Positions 16,301 to 23,847 of a stretch of 34,595 nucleotides of DNA are shown here, one piece after another. How positions within the stretch are numbered: the first letter of the stretch is position 1; the number at the start of each line of letters is the position of its first letter. Position numbers and translations under genes: made by a program. The stretch is from positions 1-34,595 of the forward strand of contig PMLB01000198.1 in the NCBI GenBank assembly GCA_003158735.1, given 5' to 3'. This DNA comes from Myxococcales bacterium. GTDB lineage: Bacteria; Myxococcota_A; Polyangia; Fen-1088. The notes beneath the pieces were generated by a model. It searched no databases and was not told the origin of the DNA. It saw only the letters and a list, made by a program, of their open reading frames with translations.

Positions 16301-18306
16301 AAGATGCTCTCGAGACGAACCAGGGAGTCCCGGTCTCCGGGCACCAACTTGAGAATCTGCGCCGCAGCCCACGAAGCGGACGACAGGTCGGCCAGGCGCT
16401 CCTCGTACAGGACCAACAGGCGCCGCAGAAGATTGACCTTCTCGGCGTCGACGCTGGTTGCCTCGACCTGGCCGCGCAAGAGGGCGGCCAGCTCGGCCCA
16501 CTGCTCGGCCCGCTCGTACGCCTCCACTACCGCGCGCAGCGCGACCGCGTCCTTGGCATCGAGCGCGAGAACCTCACGGTAGACCGCCGCTGCGCGATCG
16601 GGTGCGTTGAGTTTGTCGAGGTATAGCCGGGCCAGGCGACGCAGAATCTCGGCCCGGGGCTCGGGCTCGCTGGCCGCTGCATCCTCGGCCAGAATGGTCG
16701 CCATCTCTTCCCAACGACCGGACTTCTGCAGGATGCGCTTGCAAGCCTCGCGCGCCCGCTGATAGCTGGGGTCCAGCTCGAACATCTGCCGCCACACCGT
16801 CAGCGCGCGATCGATGTCGCCCAGCTTGGTCTCGGCGATGACCGCCACCTCTTCCAGGCGAGGAAGCAGCTCGGACGCTGGGGTGCCGGTCGATCGCGCG
16901 TGGTTGAGCGCGAATTCCAGCACGTCCACTAGTTCGCGCCAGGCCCCACGCTGGCGGAAATGTTCGGCATAGGCGTGCAGTGCTTCGGGGTCGCTGGGGT
17001 GGGCTTGCAGGATGGCGTGCAGGTACACCGCCGCCTGCTCGCGGTCGCCCAGCCGGTCGCGGTACAGCGACGCCAGCTCGCGCTGCAGCTTGAGGCGGAA
17101 CTCCGGCTCTGTCGCCTTTTCCAGCTGCCGTTCGCGCAGCTCGGCCAGTTTGCCGAAATCCTGACGTTCCAGGTACAGCGTCGCCAGTTCTTGTGATGCG
17201 GTTCCCCCCGCCGGCTCGAGAGCCACAATTTCCTGGTAGATGCGCATCGCCTCGGCGATGTCGTTGAGCGAGGTGCGGGCCAGCTGAGCCCGCTTGAACA
17301 GGACTTCGATCTTCTCCTGGTCGCTGTGAGCGGTGGCCACGCGCTCGCGCAGAAACCGGTCCAGATCGGCCAAGCGGTTCGCGTGGGTCAGCACGCGCTC
17401 CATGAGCGCCGAGGCTTCGGGATGGCCGGGCATCGCGGTCAAGGCCTTGCGCAGAGCTGCCACGGCGTTGTCCACGTCACCAGCCTCGTGGCGGCGCCGT
17501 GCGATCTGGCTGTACAGACCCACGGCCCGCTCCGGGCCATCCTCACCTGTCCACTGGGGATTGGCGAAGACTGCGGCCAGCGTGTCCAAAGCCTTGTCGT
17601 CGCGCGGGTAGAGCCGAACCACATCGCTCAGCTTCTGGGCCGCTTGTTGCAAGTCGCCAACCTTCTCGGCCAGCATGCGTCCCAGCCGGAAGGTTAGGTT
17701 CGCGCGCCGTTTTGGATCGGTGGTGGCCGCCAGCTCCAGCTCGAATAGGCGGCACGCGGTTGGGTACTCGCCGATGGCGGCGAAGATCTTTCGCGCCTGC
17801 TCGACCGTCTTCAGATTGTCGGCCGTGATGCTGCCGCGCAGAGCAGGCGTGGATACCGCCCGCGCGATGCGTTGAATCTCCTGACCAGCGGCTTGCTCAG
17901 CTTCAGTCCTGATTTCCTCGATGCGGGCCGCGTCCTGGACGCGCATCACCGCCGCTGCTTCCATCTCCAGCATGGTCAGGTACTCGTCGGTGCGACCCTG
18001 CTCGCGGTAGATGTCTTTGAGACGCTTGGCTGCCTTGCGATGGCTCGCGTCGCGACTCACCGCATGAGCCAAGTCCGCCTCGGCTCCCGCTGTGTCGCTC
18101 AGATGGTCCAGGCGGACCTCGGCCGCCAGGTAGAAGAGCTCGGCCGCCTTGGCTTGGTCGTCGATAGCCTGGGCACGCGTCTCGTACAACGTGACCAGCT
18201 TGTCGAACCGATTCGATTCACGATAGGCCTTACGCAGAGCCACGAATGCATCGCCGTTGGCGGGCTCTTTCTGCAAGACCTGTTCGTACTCGCGCTCGCT
18301 GGGCAT
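10339..18306 (-). CDS. Giant cytoplasmic TPR-repeat protein (2655 residues)
   Basis: The protein consists almost entirely of degenerate TPR helix pairs of the type A-x-x-x-Y-x-x-V-L-x-L-x-P-x-D-x-x-A-L-x-x-L. There is no signal peptide or membrane segment, so it should be cytoplasmic. An acidic, Pro/Ala-rich linker at about residues 1255-1335 (including EFDEVTGEIEIGDVD) splits it into two TPR superhelices. From about residue 2375 the TPR pattern ends and a different domain of about 280 residues follows (GQYLDPLQDLHFMAEVL, then RFRIGRALELGRPEYLLAA, then basic helices). From memory this occurs at the end of other large Deltaproteobacteria/Myxococcota TPR proteins. The start is firm: GGAGG lies 7 bases before the ATG. 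It is the last gene of the long co-directional pil block, 139 bp after the 800-residue TPR gene. It is probably a multi-partner scaffold; the link to pili is by position only. Confidence 0.85.
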   Translation of the reverse strand: MPSEREYEQVLQKEPANGDAFVALRKAYRESNRFDKLVTLYETRAQAIDDQAKAAELFYLAAEVRLDHLSDTAGAEADLAHAVSRDASHRKAAKRLKDIYREQGRTDEYLTMLEMEAAAVMRVQDAARIEEIRTEAEQAAGQEIQRIARAVSTPALRGSITADNLKTVEQARKIFAAIGEYPTACRLFELELAATTDPKRRANLTFRLGRMLAEKVGDLQQAAQKLSDVVRLYPRDDKALDTLAAVFANPQWTGEDGPERAVGLYSQIARRRHEAGDVDNAVAALRKALTAMPGHPEASALMERVLTHANRLADLDRFLRERVATAHSDQEKIEVLFKRAQLARTSLNDIAEAMRIYQEIVALEPAGGTASQELATLYLERQDFGKLAELRERQLEKATEPEFRLKLQRELASLYRDRLGDREQAAVYLHAILQAHPSDPEALHAYAEHFRQRGAWRELVDVLEFALNHARSTGTPASELLPRLEEVAVIAETKLGDIDRALTVWRQMFELDPSYQRAREACKRILQKSGRWEEMATILAEDAAASEPEPRAEILRRLARLYLDKLNAPDRAAAVYREVLALDAKDAVALRAVVEAYERAEQWAELAALLRGQVEATSVDAEKVNLLRRLLVLYEERLADLSSASWAAAQILKLVPGDRDSLVRLESIFERSSDKPRLVKMLEYHLRYSTNAEEKLGLVRRVAEILQNQVDDFDRAIPYWDNVLKHLPGDQQALQALLAGYEKAGRHEDLARTLDMQITALAADPSARAELMRRLARLAGDALKQTPRAQQAWQDLLKIVPGDREGLEALSAIAAAQSDWATLADLLARRIALSTNPAEAVPMALERARLLVEKLDDSAEAIRALEHTISDLDPASVEAHEALRRVAEVRNDWPRVASVAERQLSFATDPRERVVRALEIGCLYRDRLLDAKKAIGAFERVIEIEPEQSDALTALAPLYAEANDGEAFIATAEKLLHHAEDPTQRRRLHFEMAGAAETMLKEPRRAFDLIRRAYVEKPDEEALARLEATAEAHGLWEDLIKVYAGEGSRSADPLAQVQLAIKVAGLCESRLQQPARAFTVLREALAHDPAGTVLLPELERLARTSKDWQGLLDVYAQVARGRAQPEERFALLCLRANLRETEMGDPSGAFDELLRAFALSPGNEVTRLEISRLAEATGRWEDALSVEGQAFARATTTAEKVTVARRAAALVEDKVKDRVRAFRAYLNAFRLAPEDGEIAANLWRLGALIGRYQDAGAEPASAPEHAQQAPSEIEAAEVDLLTPAPVATGGAAAPMLEFDEVTGEIEIGDVDIVDPTDLLEPDAPASAPAAFAFETPWQEWVQAYELLPADLITRHHYLKKQAEIWERGAHDNDLALDTLERAFVLKTSDDSVRAEMERLAREGERWDHVCEIYLRAAEREARAEAVTLNLRVGQIREELGQIALAEERYRKVVVLETDNPVAVERLEQMFRTQERWADLAQILERRITVPGGRLEGTEARRRAFELAELYEKRLERPYEAVDTFERYVASSEEEERGLVAGDPRAPELAQEARAGYAALARLYGRVGMAQKAATALQRELELTGEGEDAREARWRLAEIYERELSLPARAVEIYEDILKRAPHDAEALAALDRLQQAMGRFEALAEVLRRRAEISEGTEKNELVWRRARILEEKLGNPEAAAACLRSLGADALSDERTAAALLRNLRSAGLAHEALRILEQRIEVLSKAGNDPKLIAALNLEMAQLKSDDLSDPKGAQQAIEAAFALQPEDPEVLGALARFHLKHNDFQAYADVLLRRADALVGQPEQAAALLEAGAVFRDQLGQPAEARACFEKAVNLHPSNPDVLAALAATLTGEGRIDEAKDLYERQLSLCDSPSAKAAVLTNLARALCEKPDGLTEAERRLDEALDLDPNHLPAVVTMADILYREEQWDRAERRLNEALRRMRGQPEQTAKLYHRLGEVYEKLGRLDEGYRQLVEADKALPGQLMLRIALGENRFQARRWRDAATHLEGIADHVAAPNYPEEVALALAHGAMAELRQKRPERAAALHEAALRLSPSHPQTLRALADLAIERGDKLEAARSLRLVAESCGDPAEQCRLYEQIGDLHLALGNMAAAREAYEEAVARIEADTLEQVPLLEKTLAAQRAEGSPRTAIETARRIADIVVEPKDRAVRRCEIAGFEMEQGNFDRAADLLEQAIADDSSDETALWNLCQAYEHAGRGADVAATLQRVLPQLAEPATDAELAHRRAVLWAKLGALLVPTDPAAAVGALQAAITADPNRVEARLALAEIYGARPEHREMAIENHKAILVFDPIRQESLHALAADHIQAGHVDRARCLLEVLDLFGFTSDEDKDFLAQNPAPERKPDDPYAGTMEDGGRGQYLDPLQDLHFMAEVLAAVWEGAPGLSQANLDSFGVTAKDKVSTVADLAIAQIWGQAAKTLGNRRTSLYLRPDADFDGVSLVGVAPPAIVVGPRLAEEAAVGELRFRIGRALELGRPEYLLAATLPAPEFDILFMGVLKAFHPKHARFRAGSEDAATEQAARLKKALPYKIAKRVGELFQEHAEVALDPVRWREGAREAGNRAGLLMCGAARVAVHIVGHESIPGASATPDAETLRDHAGKPGPLRDLLRFAVSDAYLDARDRLGLGRPAA

Positions 18307-18380
18307 TTCGGGCCCTCCGGAGGATTAGGCGATGGCGCCGGTCAAGCTACAACCGGGAAGGATGACGCTCTAATAGGGGA

Positions 18381-18398
18381 GGTGACGCTAGCATCACC
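18381..18398. promoter_or_regulatory. Near-perfect palindrome upstream of the giant TPR gene
   Basis: GGTGACGCTAGCATCACC is an 18-bp palindrome with one mismatched pair, lying between the two TPR genes. This is the size and symmetry of a dimeric repressor operator. No protein is assigned, and chance cannot be excluded. Confidence 0.3.
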
Positions 18399-18445
18399 AG
18401 CGTGGGAAACCAAGAGCCGCGCAGGGTGGCAGCGTAATAGATAAG

Positions 18446-20848
18446 CTAGTGGGGGCTACCGCGCGACTTCAGGGCCGCCAGGCGGCGCTGTACGTCACGG
18501 AAGGTCGGATCTCGCTTGGAGACCCGTTCAAAGTAGTAGAGGGCCTCGGCGCGGTCACCTGTGTTGTAGAAAAGGTTGCCGAGGAGGAAGTAGAGCTGCG
18601 TGGCCTCGACTTCGCTGGCACGCGGGCTCTTGAGCGCGTCCTGGTAGCAACGAGTGGCCTCCGCGCGGTTGCCCATGGCCTCGTGGCTTTCGCCGATCAT
18701 GGTGAGAGCGAATACCTCGCGCCTGGGGTCTCCCAGCAGCGCCGTGAAGTGCTGGATTGCGGCATCGTGGCGCTCCATGGTCTTGTTCATCAGCCCAAGG
18801 TCAGCCTCACTGTCGAGATCCTGCGAAGGGAATCCTCCCGTGGCCGCTTGCGGCATAGGGGTCGGCTGCGCCGCTGCCGGCGCGGGCGGCTCTGGCGGCA
18901 GTGGCTCCTCGGGTGCCGTGCCCTTCTTGACGGACATCAACTTCTCGCGCCGGTCCGCTACCAGGATGTGGCCCGGATGGCGTTTCTCCAGCTCGTCGAG
19001 CAACGCCTGTGCCTCTTCAGTCAGCTCCTCTTCGATGAAGAAGTCGACCTGCTCCAGTTCATCCAACACCGGATCGGAACCGTCATCATCCGTTTCCGCA
19101 CGGTCGGCCGGTGGGTTTAGGCTCGCAGCGGCACTTTCAGGCTCCGGTCGGGACTTTGGCGTAACCGGCGTGTTTCTCTCGTCGAACTCCCCGGCGCCTT
19201 GCTCCTCATCGACTTGGCCACTGCCGAACGCCTCGGCCAGAGCCGCGACCGCGCCGGTCTTGCCCTCCGCCTCGTCTCCTAAAGGCGGCGCCTCGTCGCC
19301 ATCGAGTTCAAGTTCGCCACTGTCGATCAATTCCGGCTCAGGCGTTGTCGCCCGAGGGGCAGGGGTGCTTGCGCGGGCTGGCGCTGAGGCGGCAACTCCT
19401 GGGGTCAGGCGACTGGCTGCGGTCAGAACCTCCTGTGCCCGCCGGGCGTTCGGGTTCATCTCCAACGCTCGTCGGGCGTAGGCGGCTGCCTCGGCTCGGT
19501 TCGTTTGGAAGAGCTGATGGGCCAAAATCTCCAGTTCCGCCGCCGCCTCGGTCTTGCGGCCGAGCTGGGTCAGCACCGCAGCCAGGCGCTCGTGCGCTCC
19601 GATATGCGAGGGAACTCGCTCGAACACACGCCGCAGATGATCGGCAGCGCGCTCCACCAGTCCGTACCTCACGAACACGTCAGCCTCGGCCAGGATTCGC
19701 TTGATCTCGCCTTCGTCGTCGGGCTTCTCCACCAGGCCCGAGGCGATGGCCGCTCGATCCGCGACGCTGGGGACCTCATCGAAAGAAGAAGTCTTGTACT
19801 TGTTCTGCAGCGCGACGGGAACCTCCATCTCACTGAAGGTGATGGCTGTGGCTCGCGCAGACGTCACGGGTGTTGGGGTGGTGTCGCCGGACAGGCTGGG
19901 CATCCGTCGGTGCAGAGGAACGACAGGGGCAGGAGTCTCGACGGCACCGGGCGTGATCCGCCCCAGCATCGCGTGGATTTCGGGATCGTTCGGATCCAGG
20001 GCAAGGGCTCGCTGGATGGTCTGGTTGCGCTCCGCGGAGCGCCCCGTGTTGGCGTAGATACGGCAGAGTTCCTTGAGCACGGGCAAGCTCTTGTGCGGCT
20101 GACCCAGCTGCTCGAAACAACGGGCCAGAAGGTCGAGGATACCGACGTCGCCTTGGTCGGCCTCGAAACAGGGCTTGAGCCGGGCCAGGGCGGCCCGGGC
20201 GTTGTTGCGATCCAGGTAGCTGGCGGCAAGCTCCTGGCCGAGGGCCAGATCGTCGGGCTGGTAGTATAGGATTCGCTCTGCCACACGCGTGAACTCATCG
20301 CTTCGCCCTTGGGCTTTGAGCAGATTGGCCGCCTCGCGGAACTCTGCCACGGCGTCGTTGATCTCTCCCGCTTGCACGGCCAACTCGGCATAGCGTATGC
20401 GCGTGGCCGGCTGGTCCGGATTGAGTTCGAGGACCTGCTTCAGCGCGGCCAGCGCCTCAGTAAGCTGGCCGGCCTTCTGGTGGAGCGCGACGGCCTGTTC
20501 CAGTTGCTGGATGGCATCCGAGAACAGCCCGAGTTGGCGGTAGACATCCGCCAGTTTGACCCGGGCCTGCACCGACCCAGGAGAAAGCTTGATGATGTTC
20601 TTGTAGACGGCTACCGCGCGCTGGAAGAACCCCTGCTCGACGTAGAGGTCCACCGTGGTCTGATAGACCTCAGTGGCCTTGTCGTTCTGCCCGAGGCGAA
20701 CATGCACCTCCGCCATGCGCAGCCATGTGCGGGTGTCCTTCGCGTCTTCCTTGACGGCGTTTTGAAACTCCGTCAGGGCCTTTTCCAGGCTGCCCCGCTC
20801 CAGGTACTTCTGAGCGGCTGCGAGGTGCTTGTCTTTCTTGGTTACCAC
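18446..20848 (-). CDS. TPR protein of the SgmX-like family (800 residues)
   Basis: A cytoplasmic protein without a signal peptide. TPR helices fill about residues 1-300; a Pro/Thr linker (300-375) follows, then more TPRs (376-480). Next comes an acidic linker with GELELDGDEAPP (480-595), a short conserved helical segment beginning DELEQVDFFIEEELTEEAQALL (596-640), a Pro-rich spacer, and C-terminal TPRs (about 680-800, ending in YYFERVSKRDPTFRDVQRR). This layout, and its place a few genes downstream of pilQ after accC, match what I recall for SgmX of Myxococcus xanthus, the TPR protein that joins MglA-GTP to type IV pilus assembly at the leading pole. Orthology is inference. The start is a GTG with only a weak ribosome site. 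The gene follows accC by about 120 bp. Confidence 0.75.
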   Translation of the reverse strand: MVTKKDKHLAAAQKYLERGSLEKALTEFQNAVKEDAKDTRTWLRMAEVHVRLGQNDKATEVYQTTVDLYVEQGFFQRAVAVYKNIIKLSPGSVQARVKLADVYRQLGLFSDAIQQLEQAVALHQKAGQLTEALAALKQVLELNPDQPATRIRYAELAVQAGEINDAVAEFREAANLLKAQGRSDEFTRVAERILYYQPDDLALGQELAASYLDRNNARAALARLKPCFEADQGDVGILDLLARCFEQLGQPHKSLPVLKELCRIYANTGRSAERNQTIQRALALDPNDPEIHAMLGRITPGAVETPAPVVPLHRRMPSLSGDTTPTPVTSARATAITFSEMEVPVALQNKYKTSSFDEVPSVADRAAIASGLVEKPDDEGEIKRILAEADVFVRYGLVERAADHLRRVFERVPSHIGAHERLAAVLTQLGRKTEAAAELEILAHQLFQTNRAEAAAYARRALEMNPNARRAQEVLTAASRLTPGVAASAPARASTPAPRATTPEPELIDSGELELDGDEAPPLGDEAEGKTGAVAALAEAFGSGQVDEEQGAGEFDERNTPVTPKSRPEPESAAASLNPPADRAETDDDGSDPVLDELEQVDFFIEEELTEEAQALLDELEKRHPGHILVADRREKLMSVKKGTAPEEPLPPEPPAPAAAQPTPMPQAATGGFPSQDLDSEADLGLMNKTMERHDAAIQHFTALLGDPRREVFALTMIGESHEAMGNRAEATRCYQDALKSPRASEVEATQLYFLLGNLFYNTGDRAEALYYFERVSKRDPTFRDVQRRLAALKSRGSPH

Positions 20849-20872
20849 CTGAAACAGTCCAGCCCTACAGTG

Positions 20873-20888
20873 TTACCGCATACGGTAA
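20873..20888. promoter_or_regulatory. Inverted repeat between accC and the SgmX-like gene
   Basis: TTACCG-CATA-CGGTAA has perfect 6-bp arms, 25 bp before the TPR start codon. It could be an operator or a small RNA hairpin near the ribosome site. A TTTACA on the minus strand just upstream could be a -35 box, but I see no good -10. Confidence 0.3.
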
Positions 20889-20969
20889 ACCTGTAAAGGA
20901 GTGGACCGAAATTTGACGGTCTGAGCGACGAGTCAATCGGGGATGCGCCGTAGCGGGGGCGGTGGCGGC

Positions 20970-22292
20970 TCAGAGGCGTTCGAGGAAGTGCGTATCGAAT
21001 TTCCCGGCGATGAAGTCCGGGTGGTCGATGACCCGCTTGTGCAGATCGACGTTGGTCTTGATGCCTTCCACGACCACCTCGCCCAAAGCACGCCGCAGCC
21101 TGGCCAAGGCCACATGGCGGTTTTCCCCGTGCACAATCAGCTTGGCGATCAGCGAGTCGTAGAACGAGGGAACGCGATAGTGGGCATAGATGTGCGTGTC
21201 GACACGCACGCCTGGTCCGCCGGGAAGATTTAGCGCCGTGATCAGTCCGGGCGAGGGTGCGAAGGTGACGGGATCCTCGGCGTTGATGCGAACCTCGATG
21301 GCGTGACCACGCGGCCGCATGTCCGGAGGGAAGCGTATTGGATCGCCCGCGGCCAGCCTCATCTGCTCCCGCACCAGGTCCACGCCAAAGACCATCTCAG
21401 TGACCGTGTGCTCGACCTGGATGCGCGTGTTCATCTCGATGAAGTAGAAATGCTTTTCTTCGTCGAGCAGGAACTCCAGGGTGCCAACCGTGCGGTAGCC
21501 GATGGCAGAGGTGGCCTTGCGTGCGGTGCGCAGAAGCTCGACGCGCCGGGCGTCGTCGAGTGCCACCGAGGGTGCTTCCTCGATCAACTTCTGGTGCCGG
21601 CGCTGGATGGAGCACTCGCGCTCGCCCATGGCAATGGCCGCAGAGCCGTCGCCCAGAACCTGTACTTCGATGTGGCGGGGCCGTCCGATATAGCGTTCCA
21701 GGTAGACCGCGGGGTTGTTGAACCCAGCCTGGGCTTCAGCCCTGGCTGAGGCCAACTGGGTGAAAAGGCGCGTCTTGTCCTCGACGATCTTCATACCCCG
21801 ACCGCCGCCGCCTCCCGTGGCCTTGATGATGACGGGCAACCCGATGCGCTCCACCGCCTCTTCTGCCTGGCGGTCGGTTTCGATGATGGACGAGCCAGGA
21901 ACCACCGGAACGCCTGCCGCCTCCATGGCTTTGCGCGCGGACACCTTGTCGCCCATGAGGCGCATCAGCTCGGGCTGGGGGCCAATCCAATGGATCCCGC
22001 ACTTCTGTACGACGTCGGCGAACTCGGCATTCTCGGCCAGAAATCCGTAGCCTGGGTGGATGGCGTCAGCGCCAGTGACCTCCGCCGCACTGATCAGCGC
22101 GGGGACGTTGTTGTAGCTCTGGCGTGCCGGGGGCGGGCCGATGCACACCTTCTCGTCCGCAAAGCGGACGTGAAGGGAATCCGCGTCGGCGGTGGAATGG
22201 ACCGCGACGGATCGCAGCCCCATGTCGCGGCAGGCGCGAATCACGCGCAGGGCGATTTCGCCCCGGTTGGCTATCAGTACTTTCTTGAACAC
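20970..22292 (-). CDS. accC: Biotin carboxylase subunit of acetyl-CoA carboxylase
   Basis: A 440-residue ATP-grasp enzyme that carboxylates biotin on BCCP using ATP and bicarbonate, the first half-reaction of malonyl-CoA synthesis for fatty acids. Landmarks: [15 protein letters not shown] at the N-terminus, [15 protein letters not shown] (78-92), the glycine-rich ATP loop [11 protein letters not shown] (160-170), [16 protein letters not shown], and the active-site stretch [10 protein letters not shown] followed by TVTE. Length is normal for AccC (about 445-450). The start is placed at GTG 22292, directly before FKKVL. The frame is open further upstream, but those residues overlap accB and do not look like protein. 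It follows accB by 35 bp, as in many bacteria. The carboxyltransferase genes are not in the window. Confidence 0.95.
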   Translation of the reverse strand: MFKKVLIANRGEIALRVIRACRDMGLRSVAVHSTADADSLHVRFADEKVCIGPPPARQSYNNVPALISAAEVTGADAIHPGYGFLAENAEFADVVQKCGIHWIGPQPELMRLMGDKVSARKAMEAAGVPVVPGSSIIETDRQAEEAVERIGLPVIIKATGGGGGRGMKIVEDKTRLFTQLASARAEAQAGFNNPAVYLERYIGRPRHIEVQVLGDGSAAIAMGERECSIQRRHQKLIEEAPSVALDDARRVELLRTARKATSAIGYRTVGTLEFLLDEEKHFYFIEMNTRIQVEHTVTEMVFGVDLVREQMRLAAGDPIRFPPDMRPRGHAIEVRINAEDPVTFAPSPGLITALNLPGGPGVRVDTHIYAHYRVPSFYDSLIAKLIVHGENRHVALARLRRALGEVVVEGIKTNVDLHKRVIDHPDFIAGKFDTHFLERL

Positions 22293-22327
22293 GGTGATGG
22301 TGCTTTCGGATTCACCACAGAGGGTCG

Positions 22328-22861
22328 CTAGGCCTTTTCGATGCGGAACAAGGGATGCCCATACTCGACGTGTTCCGCGTTCTTCACCAGAATCTCGAGG
22401 ATCTTGCCATCGAAATCGGATTCGATCTCGTTCATCAGCTTCATGGCTTCGACGATGCACAGGACTTGGCCTTTGCGCACGGTTTGGCCGACGTCGACGA
22501 AAGGCGGCGCTTCGGGAGCTGGGGCACGGTAGAAGGTGCCCACAAATGGCGAAGTGAGGAGCACGCCGATCTCGACCGACTTGTCCGCCTTTTCGACGGT
22601 TGGAGCAGGCGAGGGAGGAGGCAAGGGTGGCGCGGCCGGCGCTGCAGTCGTACCCGCACCGCCGCCCGCCTGACGGCGGACGATGCGTATTCCGCCGCAG
22701 GGATCTACCTCCAGCTCAGCCAGGTCAAACTCGGTGGCGATCTCGGCCAGCTCTCGCACGGTGGCGAGTTCCTTGGGCCCGAGGGCGCATAGCGGCTCCT
22801 CACAACAACAAGACGAGGATTTCTTCTCGTCTTTTCGAACCGGGGCCTTGGCTTTGCTCAT
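22328..22861 (-). CDS. accB: Biotin carboxyl carrier protein of acetyl-CoA carboxylase
   Basis: A 177-residue carrier. The C-terminal biotinyl domain (about 98-177) has the EAMKLMNEI motif with Lys141 as the biotin site and the usual [19 protein letters not shown] thumb region. A Pro/Ala-rich linker (65-90) precedes it. The N-terminal helix-strand part ([21 protein letters not shown]) is typical, but before it lies an extra 25-residue segment with [11 protein letters not shown], four cysteines not seen in common AccB proteins. The ATG overlaps the aroQ stop by 4 bp (ATGA), and AGGAG lies about 9 bases upstream, so translation is probably coupled. It works with AccC encoded next. Confidence 0.95.
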   Translation of the reverse strand: MSKAKAPVRKDEKKSSSCCCEEPLCALGPKELATVRELAEIATEFDLAELEVDPCGGIRIVRRQAGGGAGTTAAPAAPPLPPPSPAPTVEKADKSVEIGVLLTSPFVGTFYRAPAPEAPPFVDVGQTVRKGQVLCIVEAMKLMNEIESDFDGKILEILVKNAEHVEYGHPLFRIEKA

Positions 22862-23415
22862 CGGGGGAGGGCTCCTTTCTTAGGCGAGGCAACCGCAGGG
22901 CGTGGCTTTGCGGAAGACAGTTCTACATCAGGGGAAGGCGCCTGTCCCTCAGGCGGGCGGGCGGCGAAAAGCTGCGCGAGCGCCTCGAGCGCCAGCCGGT
23001 ATCCCACAGGCCCCAGCCCGGCGATCTGGCCCAGGCAAACCGGAGCCAGCAGGGAACGGTGGCGGAATTCTTCGCGTGCATGAAGGTTGGACAGGTGGAC
23101 CTCCACGCTGGGCAGGGCCACGGCCGCGATGGCGTCCCGTAGAGAGACACTGGTATGGGTCAGGCCGCCTGCGTTGATGATGAGACCACTCGCTTGCCCG
23201 CGCGCCTGCTGCACCCGATCGATGAGGGCGCCTTCTTGGTTCGACTGAAACGTCTGCACCAGCAGCCCCAGCTCGCGCCCCCGCGTCCGCAATCCATCGT
23301 CGATCTCCTGCAAGGTGGTGCGGCCGTAGATGTGGGGTTCTCGTGAACCGAGCAAGTTCAGGTTCGGGCCGTGCAGAACCACGACGACCGGTAGCGACGT
23401 CCGCTTGGCGTTCAC
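22858..23415 (-). CDS. aroQ: Type II 3-dehydroquinate dehydratase
   Basis: A 185-residue enzyme of the shikimate pathway converting 3-dehydroquinate to 3-dehydroshikimate. Motifs: [18 protein letters not shown] with the lid Arg25 and catalytic Tyr30, [10 protein letters not shown] (80-89), and [17 protein letters not shown] with catalytic His107, followed by IAGLG. The core ends near residue 152; about 33 extra Pro/Ser/Lys-rich residues follow, longer than the usual 145-150-residue enzyme. The GTG start overlaps the stop of the roadblock gene (GTGA), and its own stop overlaps accB. The aroQ-accB-accC linkage is common across bacteria. Confidence 0.95.
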   Translation of the reverse strand: MNAKRTSLPVVVVLHGPNLNLLGSREPHIYGRTTLQEIDDGLRTRGRELGLLVQTFQSNQEGALIDRVQQARGQASGLIINAGGLTHTSVSLRDAIAAVALPSVEVHLSNLHAREEFRHRSLLAPVCLGQIAGLGPVGYRLALEALAQLFAARPPEGQAPSPDVELSSAKPRPAVASPKKGALPR

Positions 23416-23771
23416 AGGTCGGCCCGAATCTGGGGCGCCGTCAGGCGCATCACATAGCGCGCTTTGCCGAAGCTCGAGTCGGGGCGCACGGCACAGGCGA
23501 CGAAATATTCCTCGCTCAGCACGTACGTGAGAATGACCAGCTTGTCGGTTCGTATGGTGATTTCCGCCGCCTCGCCCAGGTCGAGCTGCTCGACCGCCTT
23601 GCGCATCTGTGTAACGGCGTGGGCCAGCTCCATGCCCACGGTTTGAATGTCGATCCCGTCCCGCCCTTCCCGGCTGTATTGCTCAACCGCGATGCCGTCA
23701 AACCCCATCAGAATGGCGGCCACGCCCCCATCGAGGCGGTTGACCATTTTCTGAAGGGTGTCGCGGAACAT
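23412..23771 (-). CDS. Roadblock/LC7-domain protein (MglB-like family)
   Basis: A single-domain protein of 119 residues. It begins with an amphipathic helix ([21 protein letters not shown]), then [11 protein letters not shown], a helix with [17 protein letters not shown], and strands [25 protein letters not shown], which is the order of elements in the roadblock/LC7 fold. Members such as MglB form dimers that act on small Ras-like GTPases (MglA) in Myxococcus polarity control. The ATG is chosen at the beginning of the fold; the open frame before it is Arg/Pro-rich and overlaps the lipoprotein gene. It lies in the pil block directly before aroQ (4-bp overlap). No GTPase gene is in the window. 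The function as a GTPase regulator is family-based inference. Confidence 0.8.
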   Translation of the reverse strand: MFRDTLQKMVNRLDGGVAAILMGFDGIAVEQYSREGRDGIDIQTVGMELAHAVTQMRKAVEQLDLGEAAEITIRTDKLVILTYVLSEEYFVACAVRPDSSFGKARYVMRLTAPQIRADL

Positions 23772-23847
23772 GCGTCCGGCTTCTAGCCACCGCGAGCCGG
23801 GCGTGTCAATAGCAGCTCTGGCGGGGTTGTCTGGCGGGGTGGCGCGG

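Noticed and set aside
10441-17875. Long plus-strand open frames (up to about 600 residues) across the giant TPR gene
   Set aside because: They are antisense shadows produced by strong GC bias. The minus-strand TPR frame is continuous, repeat-structured and has a good ribosome site, while the plus-strand translations show no family features.
22293-22460. Longer AccC N-terminus (open frame upstream to 22460)
   Set aside because: The extra residues overlap the accB coding end and do not resemble any biotin carboxylase; the family starts right at [11 protein letters not shown].
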